64,000 nucleotides of DNA from Saprospiraceae bacterium. Its GTDB lineage: Bacteria; Bacteroidota; Bacteroidia; Chitinophagales; Saprospiraceae. The translations under genes and the position numbers were made by a program. This document shows positions 6,809 to 19,200 of the stretch, in pieces. Each line of letters starts with the position of its first letter. The stretch's first letter is position 1. The notes beneath the pieces are model-generated. The model saw only the letters and a program-made list of their open reading frames with translations, was not told where the DNA came from and did not search any database. The stretch is taken from NCBI GenBank assembly GCA_020631235.1, contig JAHDHQ010000008.1, forward strand, positions 62,001 to 126,000. Reading direction: 5' to 3'.

Positions 6809-9610
6809 ATGGCTGTTAGATTAGTTAAGATTGCAAAAGAATTAAATGTGGGATTATCCACGATTGTCGAATACCTACATTCGGAAGGTTTCGAAGTGGA
6901 AAATAAACCTACAGCGAAAATTTCGGAAGAAATGCACCAGAAGTTATTGGAGCGTTTTAGTAATTCTATGGCAGTAAAAGAGCAAGCAGATCAAATAGTC
7001 ATTGGTCAAAGGCAAGCGAAAGATGAAATTCCTCCGATAGTAATACCAGGAATAGCAGTTCCTCCAGTTCCTCCAGTTCCTCCGGTAGTACCTGTTGTCC
7101 CTCCTATTGTGGAAGAACCAACAGTAGAAGAACCGGTCGCGACGGAAGAACCAGTTGTAGAAGAACCAGTTGCGACGGAAGAGGCAAATGCAGCTGAAGA
7201 AAAAGAGATTGTCAAAGGAGAAGCAACAGGTGCAGGTCTGAAAGTGGTTGGTAAGATTGATCTTACACCGAAACCAAAGAAGATCAAGAAAGAAAAAGTA
7301 AAAGAAGAAGAAGTAAAACCAGTGGTGCAGGAAGAAGTGGCTCCAGCAGAAGAAGAAAAAACTGCTCCAAGTCCAGAAGCGCCAAAAGAAGCAGAAAAAG
7401 CACCTAAACCGGAAGTAAAAGCCGCTGAGCCCGACCAGGTCTTAAAAGCTGATGCTCCAACTTTGGCTGGTTTGAAAATTTTAGGTAAAATCGATACTAA
7501 AAAGTTTGAACCTAAGAAAAAAGAAAAACCAAAGCCTGAAAATAAGCCTGGAGGTTCTCCTGGCTCGTCAAACCAGCAAGACAATAGGCAAAGGAGAAAA
7601 CGTACTAGAAAAAAGGTTAATCCAGATAAGTTTAAAAGAGGACAGCAAAGAGGAGGAAAGAAAACTGCTGGTGATGAAATAAAGACCGTTTCTGCAAAAG
7701 AAATTGAAGATAAGATCAAAGCAACCATGGCCAGGATTACTGGTGGTGGAAAGAAAAAGAGACAAAAAATACGTCGTGATTCTCGAGCAGAGAAGCGAGA
7801 AAAGCAAGAATTAAGAGTAACAAGTGAAGAGTCTAGCGTAATTAAGTTAACTGAGTTTATCTCAGTGGCTGAGTTTGCAAGTCTAATGAATGTTTCGTCG
7901 ACAGAAGTGATTACTAAGTGTATGAGTTTAGGTGTTTTTGTATCGATCAACCAAAGGCTCGACGCAGAAATCATAGAACTGGTGGCTTCAGAATTTGATC
8001 ATGAAATAGAGTTTATAGATGTCGAAGCAGAAATCGAAGAAGAAGACGAAATTGTAGATGATCCTGCAGATCTTGAAGAAAGAGCTCCAATTGTAACAGT
8101 AATGGGGCACGTTGATCATGGTAAAACTTCCTTACTCGATTACATTAGGAATGCAAAAGTGGCTGATGGTGAGGCCGGTGGTATCACTCAACATATCGGA
8201 GCTTATGAAGTTCTAGTCGGAGAATCCAACAAAAAAGTAACTTTCCTAGATACTCCAGGTCACGAAGCCTTTACAGCCATGAGGGCCAGAGGAGCAAAAG
8301 TGACCGATATTGTAATTATAATCATTGCAGCTGATGATCGAATAATGCCGCAAACTAAGGAGGCTATAGCACATGCTCAAGCAGCAGGCGTTCCGATGAT
8401 ATTTGCAATCAATAAGATAGATAAGGATGGAGCTAATCCAGATCTTATTAAAACTGAATTAGCAGAGATGAATCTCCAAGTAGAAGAGTGGGGAGGAAAA
8501 TACCAGTCGCAAGATATATCTGCTAAGACAGGCTTAAATATTGATGCACTCTTGGAAAAAATAGTTTTAGAAGCAGAAATGCTTGAATTAAAAGCTAATC
8601 CTAAGAGGCCAGCTATCGGAGCTGTACTAGAAGCATCATTGGATAAAGGAAGAGGTTATGTCACTAAAATATTAATCGAAACTGGAACCTTGAAAATTGG
8701 TGATCCAGTAGTTGCGGGAGCTACCTATGGTAAGATTAAGGCAATGTTTAATGACAGAGGTGAGAAAATTAAAGAAGCAGGCCCTTCTGTACCAGTACTT
8801 ATTTTGGGACTAGATGGAGCTCCTCAAGCAGGTGAAAAAATCAAAGTAACTGAAACTGAGCAAGAGGCAAAAGCTAGCGCAAGTAAACGTTCTCAAATAG
8901 AAAGAGAAGTAACCAATCGAGCAAGCAAACGTATTAGCTTGGACGAAATTGGTAGAAGAATTGCTTTAGGAAACTTTAAGGAATTAAACTTAATTGTTAA
9001 AGGTGACGTGGATGGATCAGTAGAGGCACTTTCAGATTCATTGATCAAACTTTCTCAAGAAACAGTACAGGTAAATGTAATCCATAAGGCCGTAGGTCAA
9101 ATCATCGAGTCAGATATACTTCTCGCTTCTGCATCAGATGCCATAATTGTTGGTTTCCAAGTAAGGCCATCCTTATCTGCTAGGCAACTAGCGGAGAAAG
9201 AAGGTGTTCAGGTCAAAGGATATTCTATTATCTATGAAGCTATTGATGAAATAAAGTCGGCGATTGAAGGACTTCTTGAGCCTACTGAAGAAGAACAACA
9301 AACAGCACAGGTAGAAATTAGAGAAATTTTCAAGATTTCAAAAATTGGTACCATTGCAGGATGTTTAGTTCAAGATGGAATGATTAGTCGAAATTCTAAA
9401 ATCAGAATTATCAGAGAAGGTATCGTGATCTATCCAAATAAACCTGGCGCTGTAGGTGAACTTTCTTCTTTAAAGCGTTTTAAAGACGATGTAAAAGAAG
9501 TCAAAAAAGGTTATGAATGTGGTCTAAGCATTAAGAACTACAACGACTTAAAGATTGGAGATATCATAGAAGCGTACGAAATAAAACAAATTAAGCAAAC
9601 GCTGAAATAA
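6809..9610 (+). CDS. infB: Translation initiation factor IF-2
   Basis: GTPase that brings initiator fMet-tRNA to the 30S subunit. The N-terminus is an IF2_N helical domain (1-52), then a long low-complexity linker: VPP repeats (about 84-97), Glu/Pro/Val-rich repeats, and a Lys/Arg-rich stretch (about 240-345). A second IF2_N-like segment follows. The G domain has G1 GHVDHGKT (about 432), G3 DTPGHE (about 481) and G4 NKID (about 533), with domains II-IV after it. 933 residues is long but usual for Bacteroidota, where the linker is expanded. It closes the conserved operon; the next gene starts one base after its stop. Confidence 0.97.
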   Translation: MAVRLVKIAKELNVGLSTIVEYLHSEGFEVENKPTAKISEEMHQKLLERFSNSMAVKEQADQIVIGQRQAKDEIPPIVIPGIAVPPVPPVPPVVPVVPPIVEEPTVEEPVATEEPVVEEPVATEEANAAEEKEIVKGEATGAGLKVVGKIDLTPKPKKIKKEKVKEEEVKPVVQEEVAPAEEEKTAPSPEAPKEAEKAPKPEVKAAEPDQVLKADAPTLAGLKILGKIDTKKFEPKKKEKPKPENKPGGSPGSSNQQDNRQRRKRTRKKVNPDKFKRGQQRGGKKTAGDEIKTVSAKEIEDKIKATMARITGGGKKKRQKIRRDSRAEKREKQELRVTSEESSVIKLTEFISVAEFASLMNVSSTEVITKCMSLGVFVSINQRLDAEIIELVASEFDHEIEFIDVEAEIEEEDEIVDDPADLEERAPIVTVMGHVDHGKTSLLDYIRNAKVADGEAGGITQHIGAYEVLVGESNKKVTFLDTPGHEAFTAMRARGAKVTDIVIIIIAADDRIMPQTKEAIAHAQAAGVPMIFAINKIDKDGANPDLIKTELAEMNLQVEEWGGKYQSQDISAKTGLNIDALLEKIVLEAEMLELKANPKRPAIGAVLEASLDKGRGYVTKILIETGTLKIGDPVVAGATYGKIKAMFNDRGEKIKEAGPSVPVLILGLDGAPQAGEKIKVTETEQEAKASASKRSQIEREVTNRASKRISLDEIGRRIALGNFKELNLIVKGDVDGSVEALSDSLIKLSQETVQVNVIHKAVGQIIESDILLASASDAIIVGFQVRPSLSARQLAEKEGVQVKGYSIIYEAIDEIKSAIEGLLEPTEEEQQTAQVEIREIFKISKIGTIAGCLVQDGMISRNSKIRIIREGIVIYPNKPGAVGELSSLKRFKDDVKEVKKGYECGLSIKNYNDLKIGDIIEAYEIKQIKQTLK

Positions 9611-9611
9611 G

Positions 9612-10370
9612 TTGGATTTAGTCAAACTTAAGACTATCCTCGATGCCGAGTATAGTAAAGAATTGCCGATTTCTTTTATAGAAAGTGACCCTGTCCAGAT
9701 TCCAAGAAGTTTTAGTCTAAAACAAGACATAGAAATTACAGCTTTTTGGACAGCCATGTTGGCATGGGGCCAACGCAAAACAATAATAGATAAATCTAAG
9801 GCTCTATTTAATCTCATGGACAATGCACCTTATGAGTTTATCATGAGTCATAATCCGAAAGATTTAGAAAGGTTTGCTCAATGGAAACACCGTACCTTCC
9901 AATATACCGACACCCTCTATTTTATACATTTTTTTAAAGAGTATTATCAAAATCACGATACATTAGAAGCTGCCTTTTTGGTGGATGGGCAGTTTGAAGC
10001 AAAAATGAGCATCTCTCAGTTTCACGAATTGTTTTTTGCAAGCCCTTTAGCTCCCCATCGAACAAAAAAGCATGTGGCTACTCCTGCTAGGAACTCTGCT
10101 TGTAAGCGAATTAATCTTTTTTTAAAATGGATGGTTCGTCAAGACAGCAAATCTGGTGATATGGGTATCTTTAATTCTATAAGGACATGCCAACTAAAGC
10201 TCCCCTTAGATGTGCATGTATTACATTCTGCTAAAGCATTGGGTATGATCCATGCTGAGAAAACAAACTGGAAGCTAGTCGAAACGCTAAGTAATATTTT
10301 ACTTGACATTGACCCAAATGACCCCATAAAATATGACTACTCCCTGTTTAATTTATCTAAAAGTAGGTAG
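9612..10370 (+). CDS. TIGR02757 (DUF2400) family protein
   Basis: A conserved Bacteroidota family of unknown biochemical role. Recognisable parts are FWTAMLAWGQRKTIIDK, RTFQYTDTLYFIHFFK, HVATPARNSACKRINLFLKWMVRQDS and a C-terminal DIDPNDPIKYDYSLFNLSK. The fold of this family has been related to helix-hairpin-helix DNA glycosylases (family knowledge, not shown here). The start is TTG at 9612, one base after the infB stop, with no upstream ATG, so translation is probably coupled to infB. 252 residues is typical. Confidence 0.82.
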   Translation: MDLVKLKTILDAEYSKELPISFIESDPVQIPRSFSLKQDIEITAFWTAMLAWGQRKTIIDKSKALFNLMDNAPYEFIMSHNPKDLERFAQWKHRTFQYTDTLYFIHFFKEYYQNHDTLEAAFLVDGQFEAKMSISQFHELFFASPLAPHRTKKHVATPARNSACKRINLFLKWMVRQDSKSGDMGIFNSIRTCQLKLPLDVHVLHSAKALGMIHAEKTNWKLVETLSNILLDIDPNDPIKYDYSLFNLSKSR

Positions 10371-10454
10371 AACTCGTATATAGCAGAATTAAATGTGTTT
10401 TTTAGTTATAAAATGAAGCGATGATTAGCTAACTTGCTGAATCCAATACCAAAC

Positions 10455-13400
10455 ATGATGAAAAGAATTCTACAATTTATAGCCTTTATGGCTGTAATCC
10501 TATTGAACCAAACCATTAGCGCGCAAACTTCTTCTTTCGGATGTGAAACTCCAGTCGATTATATGACTTGTGATGAAGCTACGGATTGTATTATTTGCGA
10601 GTTTGATATTTTAGAAGGGTTTACCGAAGTTATGTCTTCTGATCTTTCAGCTGATGGTCCGAGCCCTCTATGTCCTAATGGAGGTGCAGTACACAATTCT
10701 AGCTGGTTTGCCTTTGTAGCTGGTTCTACGACGATTACCATGGATTTAATCTTGTTTGATTGTGATACTGTGGAGTTTCCTCCAGGATCTGGACAAGACT
10801 TGACGGGTATCCAATACGGAGTTTACACTGATTGTTCCTTTAATAATTCAGTGGTTTGTGAGCCAAATTGTGTAGATGATGCAGTAAACCCAATAGTATT
10901 GAATGGTTTAACGGAAGGAGATACTTATTATTTCTTCTTAGATGGATGTGGAGGTAGTGCTTGTACCTATGAAATCACAAATGTGACGGGAGGAGGCATT
11001 CCTAACATAGATGAATCTGCATGGAGTGACCCTACCTGTGCTGACCCAGTTGATGGCGCTTGTAAAATTTGTGCAGGAGCCACTGATTTTGAATTGGTTT
11101 TTCCTGGTATTACAGCCAACATTGAATACACTTGGACTGTTTCTGGTGGCGCTGGAACAGCTACTTTTACAGCCACAGGATTTGGTGGAGGAGTATTTTT
11201 TCTCAGCGATGATGTGCTTATAAATTTTCCCGATGCTGGAACCTATGAAGTCTGTGTTACTGCGGACAATGGGTGTGATGAAGATGTGGGGACCTATTGT
11301 ACAGAATTCGAAGTGGAAGAAATTCAGGACGAAAACTTTACGGTAGAATGGTGTGAAAACGAGTACGACGAATTTGATATCACTCAAACCACATTACAAA
11401 CAGACAATCCCAATATGGATTGTGAAGATGATGGATGGCAAGGACCAGATCCTTCAGGCCCTGGTGTGATTACACATACTGTGACAGATGGTTTTGGTTT
11501 AGGTTGTGTCTATGATCAAATATTAACGACTACAGATATTCCTTTAGAACCGACCATTGTGGTAGTCACTGCTGTATGTTTTGGTAGCAGTGTGGATGTA
11601 GGACCTAATAGTTACAATTCAGAAGTAATTAATGATATTGTGGAAGATAATCATGCAGCAGCCAATGGTTGTGATCAGTTTTATGATATAACGGTTTATC
11701 TCTTTGAATATGAACTCAGCATTTCTGATAGTGAATGTACGGATGATGGTGTAAAACTTACATTAAACCATTCGAGTGAAGGTTCTTCCGTTGGTCAGAC
11801 GGAAAATTGGATATGGACTTTCAATGGAGTCGACATTGCAGGTACTGAAAATATGGAGTGTATTTTTGCCGATCCGGCAATGGGTGCAGGAGCTTATAAT
11901 GTATCATACACGGTGGAATGCACAAATTGTGATACACCGGTGAGTTGTACTTTTGAGCCTGATTTTCCAGTCAACTTTAATCCGGATGACTATCAAACAG
12001 TATTGTTGCCAGAATGGGAAGTACCATTTAGTTCGGTTTGTGAAGGCGAAAATTCAGCGGTCGTTTATACTTTAGATGACCTTGGACTCGATCCATCCAC
12101 ATACACTGTTACATGGACGATAGACCCACCAAATGAAGGTGCTATTGCAGGAGGTCAAGGGACTAATTCGGTAACTATCGATTGGACAAATATGACTGGG
12201 GATGCACAGATTTGTTACGTGATAGAAAATGCTTGTTCGACTTTCGAAGGAGGATGTTATGATATTTTATTAATTGCAAATCCTGAACCCGAAATAGATG
12301 GACCTTCTGAAATTTGTGTAGGAACAGAGACCTTTTTTGATATCTTAAACGAGTTAAGTACTTATGATTCTCTAGTGGTAGACTGGGGTGATGGTGTTGT
12401 GGTAACAGGTATGGATCCAGGACCTTATACGGTTTCTTGGCCACAAGGAACGACATTGGACACTGTCACTGTAATCATCGGTTATGGATGTAACAATCCA
12501 GTGGTAGATACCTTGTTTTTAAGCCTAATGGAAGATCCTGTTTTCCCGATGGCTAATTGTTTACCAAGCGGTTCAACGATTATTATTGACTGGCCAGATG
12601 TGCCAGGGGCAGATACTTATTTAGTGAATGAGACCATGGGTTCTGGTGGAACTCTAAATGGCAGTCAATATGAATTTACAGGTCTAGTTGCTAATGATGA
12701 GGTATGTATAGAAGTCATTGCTCAAGGTGCTGGTTTATGTGCTGATGTGGTCAGTACAGAAATTTGTTGTACATTACCAGATTGTCCTGATGCTGATTTA
12801 GAGGCCATCGTCAATGACATTCCAGCATCTATTTGTTTGGATGGTACAGAAACCATTGGAAATTTAACCATTGTAGATAATGAAGGGAATGGAGGTACTG
12901 GAACCTATTCTGGACCAGGTATTACAAATTCAACTCCAGGTTCTGCCACTTTTGATCCTGCTGATGCTGGACCAGGAACCCACCTAATAGAATATGTTTA
13001 TGAATATTCAGCTGGGTGTTTTGCTCCATTTTCTTATACAGTAGAAGTTATACAACCACCTAGTTATACGATAGATGTAGATCCAGCGGTAGTATGTGCT
13101 GGAGATCCAGTATCAATAAATATTAATGGTTTGGTGTCAGATGATGGCAACCCGACCATTGATTTTGACGGTGGCGATGCCATAGGGCCTGATGCCGATG
13201 GAAATTACACAGTAACATGGGCTACCGGCGGCATGAAAAATATTGGAGGTGTATTAGCCGTGGCTGGTTGTGGAGATGTTATTGCTGGAGCCTCAGTTGA
13301 AGTAGAAACCTTGCCTACATTAGATATTGAATGTATTAATACGACGACCACATCCATTACTTTTGGATGGACAGATGACGCAGTTTTTGACTCATACGAT

Positions 13401-16118
13401 ATATTAGTTGAAGGCGAATTTGTTGATAATGTAACGGGTGATACATATACTTTCTCCGGGCTTAATCCAGATTCGACCATTACTATTCAGATATTTGGAA
13501 ATAGTAATAATTCGTGTGTACATGAAATCGAAGTAAAACCTTGTACAGCGAATGATTGTGAGAATGTACCATTCAGTATTATGAATCCTTTACCATCGAC
13601 CATAATTTGTGGTTCGGCACCTTTTGATCCAATATCGTTAACGGGTGTATATGATCCTTCTTTATTAATGGGTGGGGAAACAATCAATTGGACTGGAACA
13701 GATCCGGATGGTAATTCATTTAATATCTCCAATGGTGAATTTACTCCAACTACACCAGGAAGTTATACCATCGATGCCAACTTAGTGGAAGGAAATTGTA
13801 GCTATGGAGCCAGTATCAGTTTTGACGTAGAAGATGTACCAGATTTAGCCTTGATGTCGAATGCAGATGTGATTTGTATAGAAGATACTTGGATGTTAGA
13901 ATACACAGGAGATCCTGTGGGTGACTTTACTTTTAGTTGGACTGGAATGCCAGCAGATGGCGATGATTCAATGTTGAGTCAAAACATTGACTTCAGTAAT
14001 CCTGGATTATACAATTTGACTTTAAATGCTAGTTCGGATAATTGTATGTCTACTGGAGTACCTATTAGTGTAGAAGTAGTTGATTCTACCAGAACACCAG
14101 TTATTTTCTGTGAGCCAGGGATCGACACGATACATTTCGAGTGGATAGTACCTCCTTCAGATTGCAATGGAATGTACACCATTTTGATTAATGGTAACGT
14201 GGAAGAAGTTACCAGTGATAATTTTTACAATATTTATAACTTAGGCGAAAACGAACAAATAACCTTTGAGGTCATTAATGAAAATGAAGACTGTATCTGT
14301 AGTGCTAAGTCAGCGGTAGAAATTTGTTCGACTGAATCTTGCCCAACCACTCCAGTAGAAGTGAGCGTAATGGATACCACTATATGCTTGGATGATATGA
14401 CTATGGCCTTAGATCTAGATGCCATTTATGATAATACTGTCTTATCTCAAGCTTTAGAGTCGTGGTCTGGAACTGGAGTAGATCCTACAACAGGTGTATT
14501 TGACCCTAATCAGACTGGTGGCGGTACATTTAGTATCGATTTAATGATTCAGAATGGATCTTGTGATTATGGAGCTACTTCCACGATCAATGTAGAAGTT
14601 GTTCCTGAATTATCCTTAATGGCTGTCGAAGAAATTTGTATAGAGGATACTTGGATTGTTACTTATGATGGGGACAATGTAGGAAACTTTGACATTACAT
14701 GGAGCGGTAATTTTAGTCCTATTGATCAAGTAGGATTAGATCAAGATGTGGAGATCACTTTCTCTGAGCCTGGCGATTATGTGTTGTATCTAGATGCCGC
14801 AACCGAGAATTGTGATGCGATTCGTGATTCTGTTATCGTAAAAGTGCTAGATTCTATCCTTACTCCACAAATCACTTGCAATAGTTTTGTTGATTCGGTA
14901 GTGATCGAAATCAGTGTAGATAACTCTGAGTGTTCTGGTGACTTATTTATAGATGCGGATCTACCAGGCTTCCCACAATTAGTGTTAAATAACTCATTTA
15001 CCATGCCTCTTAATCCTGGTGAAAGCTTTGAGTTTACGGTAACTAATACAAATACATGTGCTTGTCCTGACAAAATAAGTGGCCCATTTGTATGTGAAGC
15101 TAGTCCTTGTGAAGATGGCACTTTAGAAATAGTAGCTGATCAACTAGTTTATTGCCTAGATGGCACGACTTCAAGCATTAGTTTGATGGCATTGTTTGAA
15201 GGAAGTGGAGTCACGACTGGGCTCACTTGGAACGGACAAAATATTGGGACTGATGGAGTGATAAATATAGACGCTTCAATTATGTCTGGCAATTATACTT
15301 ATGATCTAGCCTATGTCAATGGATCTTGTGATTACATAACGAACATAGAATTAAGTTTTGTGGATCCTCCTATCTTGGATTATGAAGTGATACAACCTAA
15401 TTGTCCTGAAGACGAACAAGGTACTTTTGGGTTGTTAATGGTTGAAGACGGAGTAGATTATTTTATTAATGGAAATGCATTTAACCCTGATAGTCAACAG
15501 TCTTTAAATCCCGGTAGTTATGATATTTTGGTAGAGTCGGGTGGAGTTTGCTCGGTTACGGAAAGTTTTACGATTGATGCAGCACCTGAGGCATCATTTA
15601 CCATCGGTGGACCACAGGAAGTACCTTTTGATGGCACGGCTAATTATAATATTGATGCATCTGGCGGTATAACTATAGATTCTATTGTGTGGACAACAAC
15701 AGATACAAGTTCTGTAGGATCTAATTTCGAATTTAGTTCGGCAAATCCTGTAGAACTGTGTGCTACTATTTATTTTAATGGTGGTTGTGTGACAGAGCTT
15801 TGCAGAGAATTAAGTGTCGAAGCCAAGAAAGTTTACATACCTAATATATTTAGCCCTGGAAGCAATGATCAAAATGGAGGTTTCCAAATATTTTCTAATG
15901 ATGTTATCGAAAATGTAAATTCATTTAAGATATACGATCGTTGGGGTAATATGGTCTTTAATCAAGAAGATAAACTGCCTGGAGATCCAGATTTGATATG
16001 GTATGGTGATTTTAACGGAGAACAATTAGTCCAAGGAGTATATATATATGTTATCGAACTTCAAATGATTGGAGATCAGGTGCGTATGTATAGAGGTGAT
16101 GTGACCTTGATCAGATAA
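10455..16118 (+). CDS. Giant modular secreted protein with type B T9SS sorting domain (copy 1)
   Basis: Predicted cell-surface or extracellular protein of about 1,887 residues; function unknown, an adhesin-like role is inferred. I use the ATG at 10455, just before the signal peptide (KRILQFIAFMAVILL...ISAQ), rather than the TTG at 10434. An N-terminal domain has paired Cys and the pattern SSWFAFVAGS...GIQYGVYTDCSF. Then come Ig/PKD- and FnIII-like modules that recur every ~260 residues, with starts near 12774, 13550, 14332 and 15099. Repeated signatures are ICLDG/ICLDD, CIEDTW and SDCNGxY. The C-terminus, from VYIPNIFSPG with KIYDRWGNMVF and GVYIYVIEL, is the CHU_C/gliding-motility (TIGR04131) type B sorting domain. 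The next gene is a collinear paralogue. Confidence 0.88.
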   Translation: MMKRILQFIAFMAVILLNQTISAQTSSFGCETPVDYMTCDEATDCIICEFDILEGFTEVMSSDLSADGPSPLCPNGGAVHNSSWFAFVAGSTTITMDLILFDCDTVEFPPGSGQDLTGIQYGVYTDCSFNNSVVCEPNCVDDAVNPIVLNGLTEGDTYYFFLDGCGGSACTYEITNVTGGGIPNIDESAWSDPTCADPVDGACKICAGATDFELVFPGITANIEYTWTVSGGAGTATFTATGFGGGVFFLSDDVLINFPDAGTYEVCVTADNGCDEDVGTYCTEFEVEEIQDENFTVEWCENEYDEFDITQTTLQTDNPNMDCEDDGWQGPDPSGPGVITHTVTDGFGLGCVYDQILTTTDIPLEPTIVVVTAVCFGSSVDVGPNSYNSEVINDIVEDNHAAANGCDQFYDITVYLFEYELSISDSECTDDGVKLTLNHSSEGSSVGQTENWIWTFNGVDIAGTENMECIFADPAMGAGAYNVSYTVECTNCDTPVSCTFEPDFPVNFNPDDYQTVLLPEWEVPFSSVCEGENSAVVYTLDDLGLDPSTYTVTWTIDPPNEGAIAGGQGTNSVTIDWTNMTGDAQICYVIENACSTFEGGCYDILLIANPEPEIDGPSEICVGTETFFDILNELSTYDSLVVDWGDGVVVTGMDPGPYTVSWPQGTTLDTVTVIIGYGCNNPVVDTLFLSLMEDPVFPMANCLPSGSTIIIDWPDVPGADTYLVNETMGSGGTLNGSQYEFTGLVANDEVCIEVIAQGAGLCADVVSTEICCTLPDCPDADLEAIVNDIPASICLDGTETIGNLTIVDNEGNGGTGTYSGPGITNSTPGSATFDPADAGPGTHLIEYVYEYSAGCFAPFSYTVEVIQPPSYTIDVDPAVVCAGDPVSININGLVSDDGNPTIDFDGGDAIGPDADGNYTVTWATGGMKNIGGVLAVAGCGDVIAGASVEVETLPTLDIECINTTTTSITFGWTDDAVFDSYDILVEGEFVDNVTGDTYTFSGLNPDSTITIQIFGNSNNSCVHEIEVKPCTANDCENVPFSIMNPLPSTIICGSAPFDPISLTGVYDPSLLMGGETINWTGTDPDGNSFNISNGEFTPTTPGSYTIDANLVEGNCSYGASISFDVEDVPDLALMSNADVICIEDTWMLEYTGDPVGDFTFSWTGMPADGDDSMLSQNIDFSNPGLYNLTLNASSDNCMSTGVPISVEVVDSTRTPVIFCEPGIDTIHFEWIVPPSDCNGMYTILINGNVEEVTSDNFYNIYNLGENEQITFEVINENEDCICSAKSAVEICSTESCPTTPVEVSVMDTTICLDDMTMALDLDAIYDNTVLSQALESWSGTGVDPTTGVFDPNQTGGGTFSIDLMIQNGSCDYGATSTINVEVVPELSLMAVEEICIEDTWIVTYDGDNVGNFDITWSGNFSPIDQVGLDQDVEITFSEPGDYVLYLDAATENCDAIRDSVIVKVLDSILTPQITCNSFVDSVVIEISVDNSECSGDLFIDADLPGFPQLVLNNSFTMPLNPGESFEFTVTNTNTCACPDKISGPFVCEASPCEDGTLEIVADQLVYCLDGTTSSISLMALFEGSGVTTGLTWNGQNIGTDGVINIDASIMSGNYTYDLAYVNGSCDYITNIELSFVDPPILDYEVIQPNCPEDEQGTFGLLMVEDGVDYFINGNAFNPDSQQSLNPGSYDILVESGGVCSVTESFTIDAAPEASFTIGGPQEVPFDGTANYNIDASGGITIDSIVWTTTDTSSVGSNFEFSSANPVELCATIYFNGGCVTELCRELSVEAKKVYIPNIFSPGSNDQNGGFQIFSNDVIENVNSFKIYDRWGNMVFNQEDKLPGDPDLIWYGDFNGEQLVQGVYIYVIELQMIGDQVRMYRGDVTLIR

Positions 16119-16129
16119 ATAAGCTTCTG

Positions 16130-16185
16130 CCTAGCTTGTCATTGTTAAAGTAGGGTGGCAAGCTAGGTAGGAACAACATTCCTAC
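16130..16185. repeat. Two consecutive hairpins between the giant paralogues
   Basis: First inverted repeat: CCTAGCTTG (16130-16138) with CAAGCTAGG (16159-16167), extendable to a 12-bp RNA stem with one U-G pair. Second: GTAGGAA (16167-16173) with TTCCTAC (16179-16185) around a CAACA loop. Neither is followed by a T-run, so they are not classical terminators. They could be an mRNA processing or stability element between the two long cistrons. Confidence 0.5.
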
Positions 16186-16204
16186 AACCTACTAAACTGA
16201 CCAT

Positions 16205-19200
16205 ATGCAATCGGTTAAGACTTACTTTGTCCTTACAATGCTATGTTGTATATCCATAGCAGGCTATGCGCAACTAGTGGATCCAGCACTCACCTGTGAT
16301 GATGCGACGATTATGTGCTCTATGGATGATGAGTTAGATGGCTTTTCTTCAACCATGCCAGACTCTAATCCAAATGACGATCCCAATCCTCTATGCCCTG
16401 GTTTAGCACCAGGAGGCACTCCTCACAATCTTTCTTGGTTTGCTTTTGTAGCAGGATCTGCAAATGTTACTTTAAATATTGATGCTACCAATTGCAATGG
16501 TTCGAGTCCTGGGATTCAATATGGTGTATATACAGATTGCTCATTTGATGAATGGGTAGTTTGTGACCCTGGATGCAACGATGCAAATTTTGATATTGTT
16601 ATGACTGGCCTCGACATTGGGGATGACTATTTTATTTTCCTAGATGGTTGTTTTGGAAGTGTTTGTGATTATACAGTGACGGTTGTTGAAGGAGGCCAAT
16701 TTGATGAGATAGATGAACCTATAGATATGGATATAGAGTGTGTTTCAGATTGCACTGAATTGTCCGATAATTATTATGAAATTTGCCAAGGAGCTGATGA
16801 CATTGAGTTTGCTTTTATCAATTTTGATTTAAGTATAGAATATACTTGGGTGCTCACGGATGTCGTAAGTAGTACTCAAGTATCAGAAGATGTGGTTGAT
16901 GGGCTTAATAACATAGAGTTAAATTTTGATGATTTAGGCACTTTCGAACTTTGTGCATCGGGTTATAACGGCTGTGATAATACAGAAGATTATTGTTTGA
17001 CCATCGAAGTAGTTCCTTATCCTAATGAAGTATTTGACCCGATGGAGGTTTGTGCTAATATCTTGGCCGATGGTGTGATACCCACTACCCCCATTGATCC
17101 TAATTTAGATGGTATCAATGGATGGCAAGGTCCTGATATTACTGCTCCAGGTATGCCTGTAGTCTTTGATGCAGAAACCAATATCGGCTGTGTTTACACA
17201 CAAGAAGTTATGGTTACGGAATTACCCCTACCAGATCTTGTCGTTATCGATACAGCCATCTGTTTACCTGGAGGTTCTGTAACTATTGGTGGATACACCT
17301 TCACTTCTGAGGAAGATCCAGGAGAAGATATCATAGCCCTCACACCTGCTGCAAATGGATGCGATAGCAATATGAATGTAACTGTATATGCGATACGATA
17401 TGATCTCGAAATTATCGTGGGTGATTGTAGCGATTTTGGCATTGAGTTACATTTAGAAATTGATATCGACAATTTGGATTCGGATACTGGTTTAGAAACA
17501 AATTCCTGGGTTTGGACCTTAGATGGAAATCCAATTCCTGGTTCTGAAGATGAATTATACTACTATGCAGATACTGAAATAACGGGTACTTATTCCGTGG
17601 ATTTTATCCGTGAACTTCTTGGGGTAGAATGTCAGTCTTTTGCACCAGAAATAGACATTGATCCCGAAGATTTTGCGCCGGTAATACTTCCTGATTTGCC
17701 TAATAATTTTGATTTAACGATTTGTTACGGAGAAGAAACAGGAGCATATTATGCCTTAGATGTAGATGATTATCCTCATTTTAATGATTTAGATTTTTAC
17801 TGGCAGGTGGATTGTGGAGAAATTGTCGTAGGGCAAGGTACACAAGCTATTGCTGTTGATTTTACAGGATGTACCACAGCTATGGTTTGCTATCAAGTAG
17901 AAAACTCTTGTGCTCTATATGATGGATTATGTTACGAAGTGACATTTACTGAAAACCCTATACCTACAATCGAACCAGTAGATACTCTTTGTGTAGGAGA
18001 AGAAATAAATATAAAGGCAAGCCCTGTTTTAACCACAGCAGAAGATATTGACTGGGATTTCGGAACAGATGCGAATATTGTCAGTACCATTAATATTGAT
18101 GAGTATGTAGTTTCTTGGGATACGCCTGGAACTAAAACTGTAGAGTTGGAAGTGGATTATGGTTGTAGTTCAGATGTCGAACATAGTATTGAAGTAGTAG
18201 TGATTGAAGACCCTGAAATCACTGGACTTGCTTGCCTGGGTAGTGGTGGTAATTTGGCCATAGACTGGGATGATTTACCAGGCTTAACGGATTATGATAT
18301 TACTGTGCTCCAAGGTGATCCTGGTGTTTTAAATGGCTCACAATATGTTTTCGGAGATTTAGAAGCAGGTGATGTCGTCGAAATTCAAATTAGTGTAGAA
18401 GGAGATTGCGGCTTGATTGTAGCTGATACTAGTTGCATTGTTCCAGAATGTATGGATGTTTCCTTAGTCATTAATCATGATAATCCTGGTGATACATTAT
18501 GCTTAGATAGTAATGCCGCACTGGTTAATTTCAGTGCTATGGAAATCCTAGGGGTTGCCGGCACTGGCACCTATTCTGGACCTGGTATAGATCCTAATAC
18601 TGGAGTTTTCGATCCAACTGCGGCGGGACCTGGAAACCATACAATCACTTATGTTTATTCTTTCCAAGATGGTTTATGTGGATTACCTATTGACACCGTT
18701 ATTACTGTTGTACAAGAACCTTCGTACAATATATCTATAAGTCCAGATACCGTCTGTTTGGGAGATCCAGTCACCATTCTCATTTCTGGTGATTATGGAA
18801 ATAATGGTTTGCCCAATGTCGATTTCGGAACCAACGCTAGCATCTTAGATAACCCAGCTGAAGGTGAGTACGTAGTTTCTTGGGATTCTCCAGGTAGTAA
18901 AAGTATCCTAGCAGATGTTTTTATTCCAGGATGCGGACCTTATCAAGAAAGTGCCATTGTAGAAGTTGAAACCCTCATACCTTTAGATATAACCTGCGAA
19001 GAATCGACATCAAGTGTTATCTTCAATTGGAATGATGAAACAGAATATGATGCTTATCAAATCAGTATAAATGGGACTCTGATCGACACCATCTTTGATA
19101 ATACATATACCGAAGGAAATTTGCCAGATGGCACAGATGTAGTCATTGAAATTTTTCCACTCTCTAACAATTCTTGTGAAGCAAATACTTTTAATCTACC

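Noticed and set aside
7006-7974. Long minus-strand ORF (322 codons) opposite infB
   Set aside because: It is the antisense of the low-complexity Glu/Lys/Pro linker; its Ser/Phe/Gly-rich translation is an artefact of that composition and no domain is visible.
10938-11387. Minus-strand ORF of 149 codons inside the first giant gene
   Set aside because: Composition is a shadow of the plus-strand frame, and the paralogue does not keep it open.
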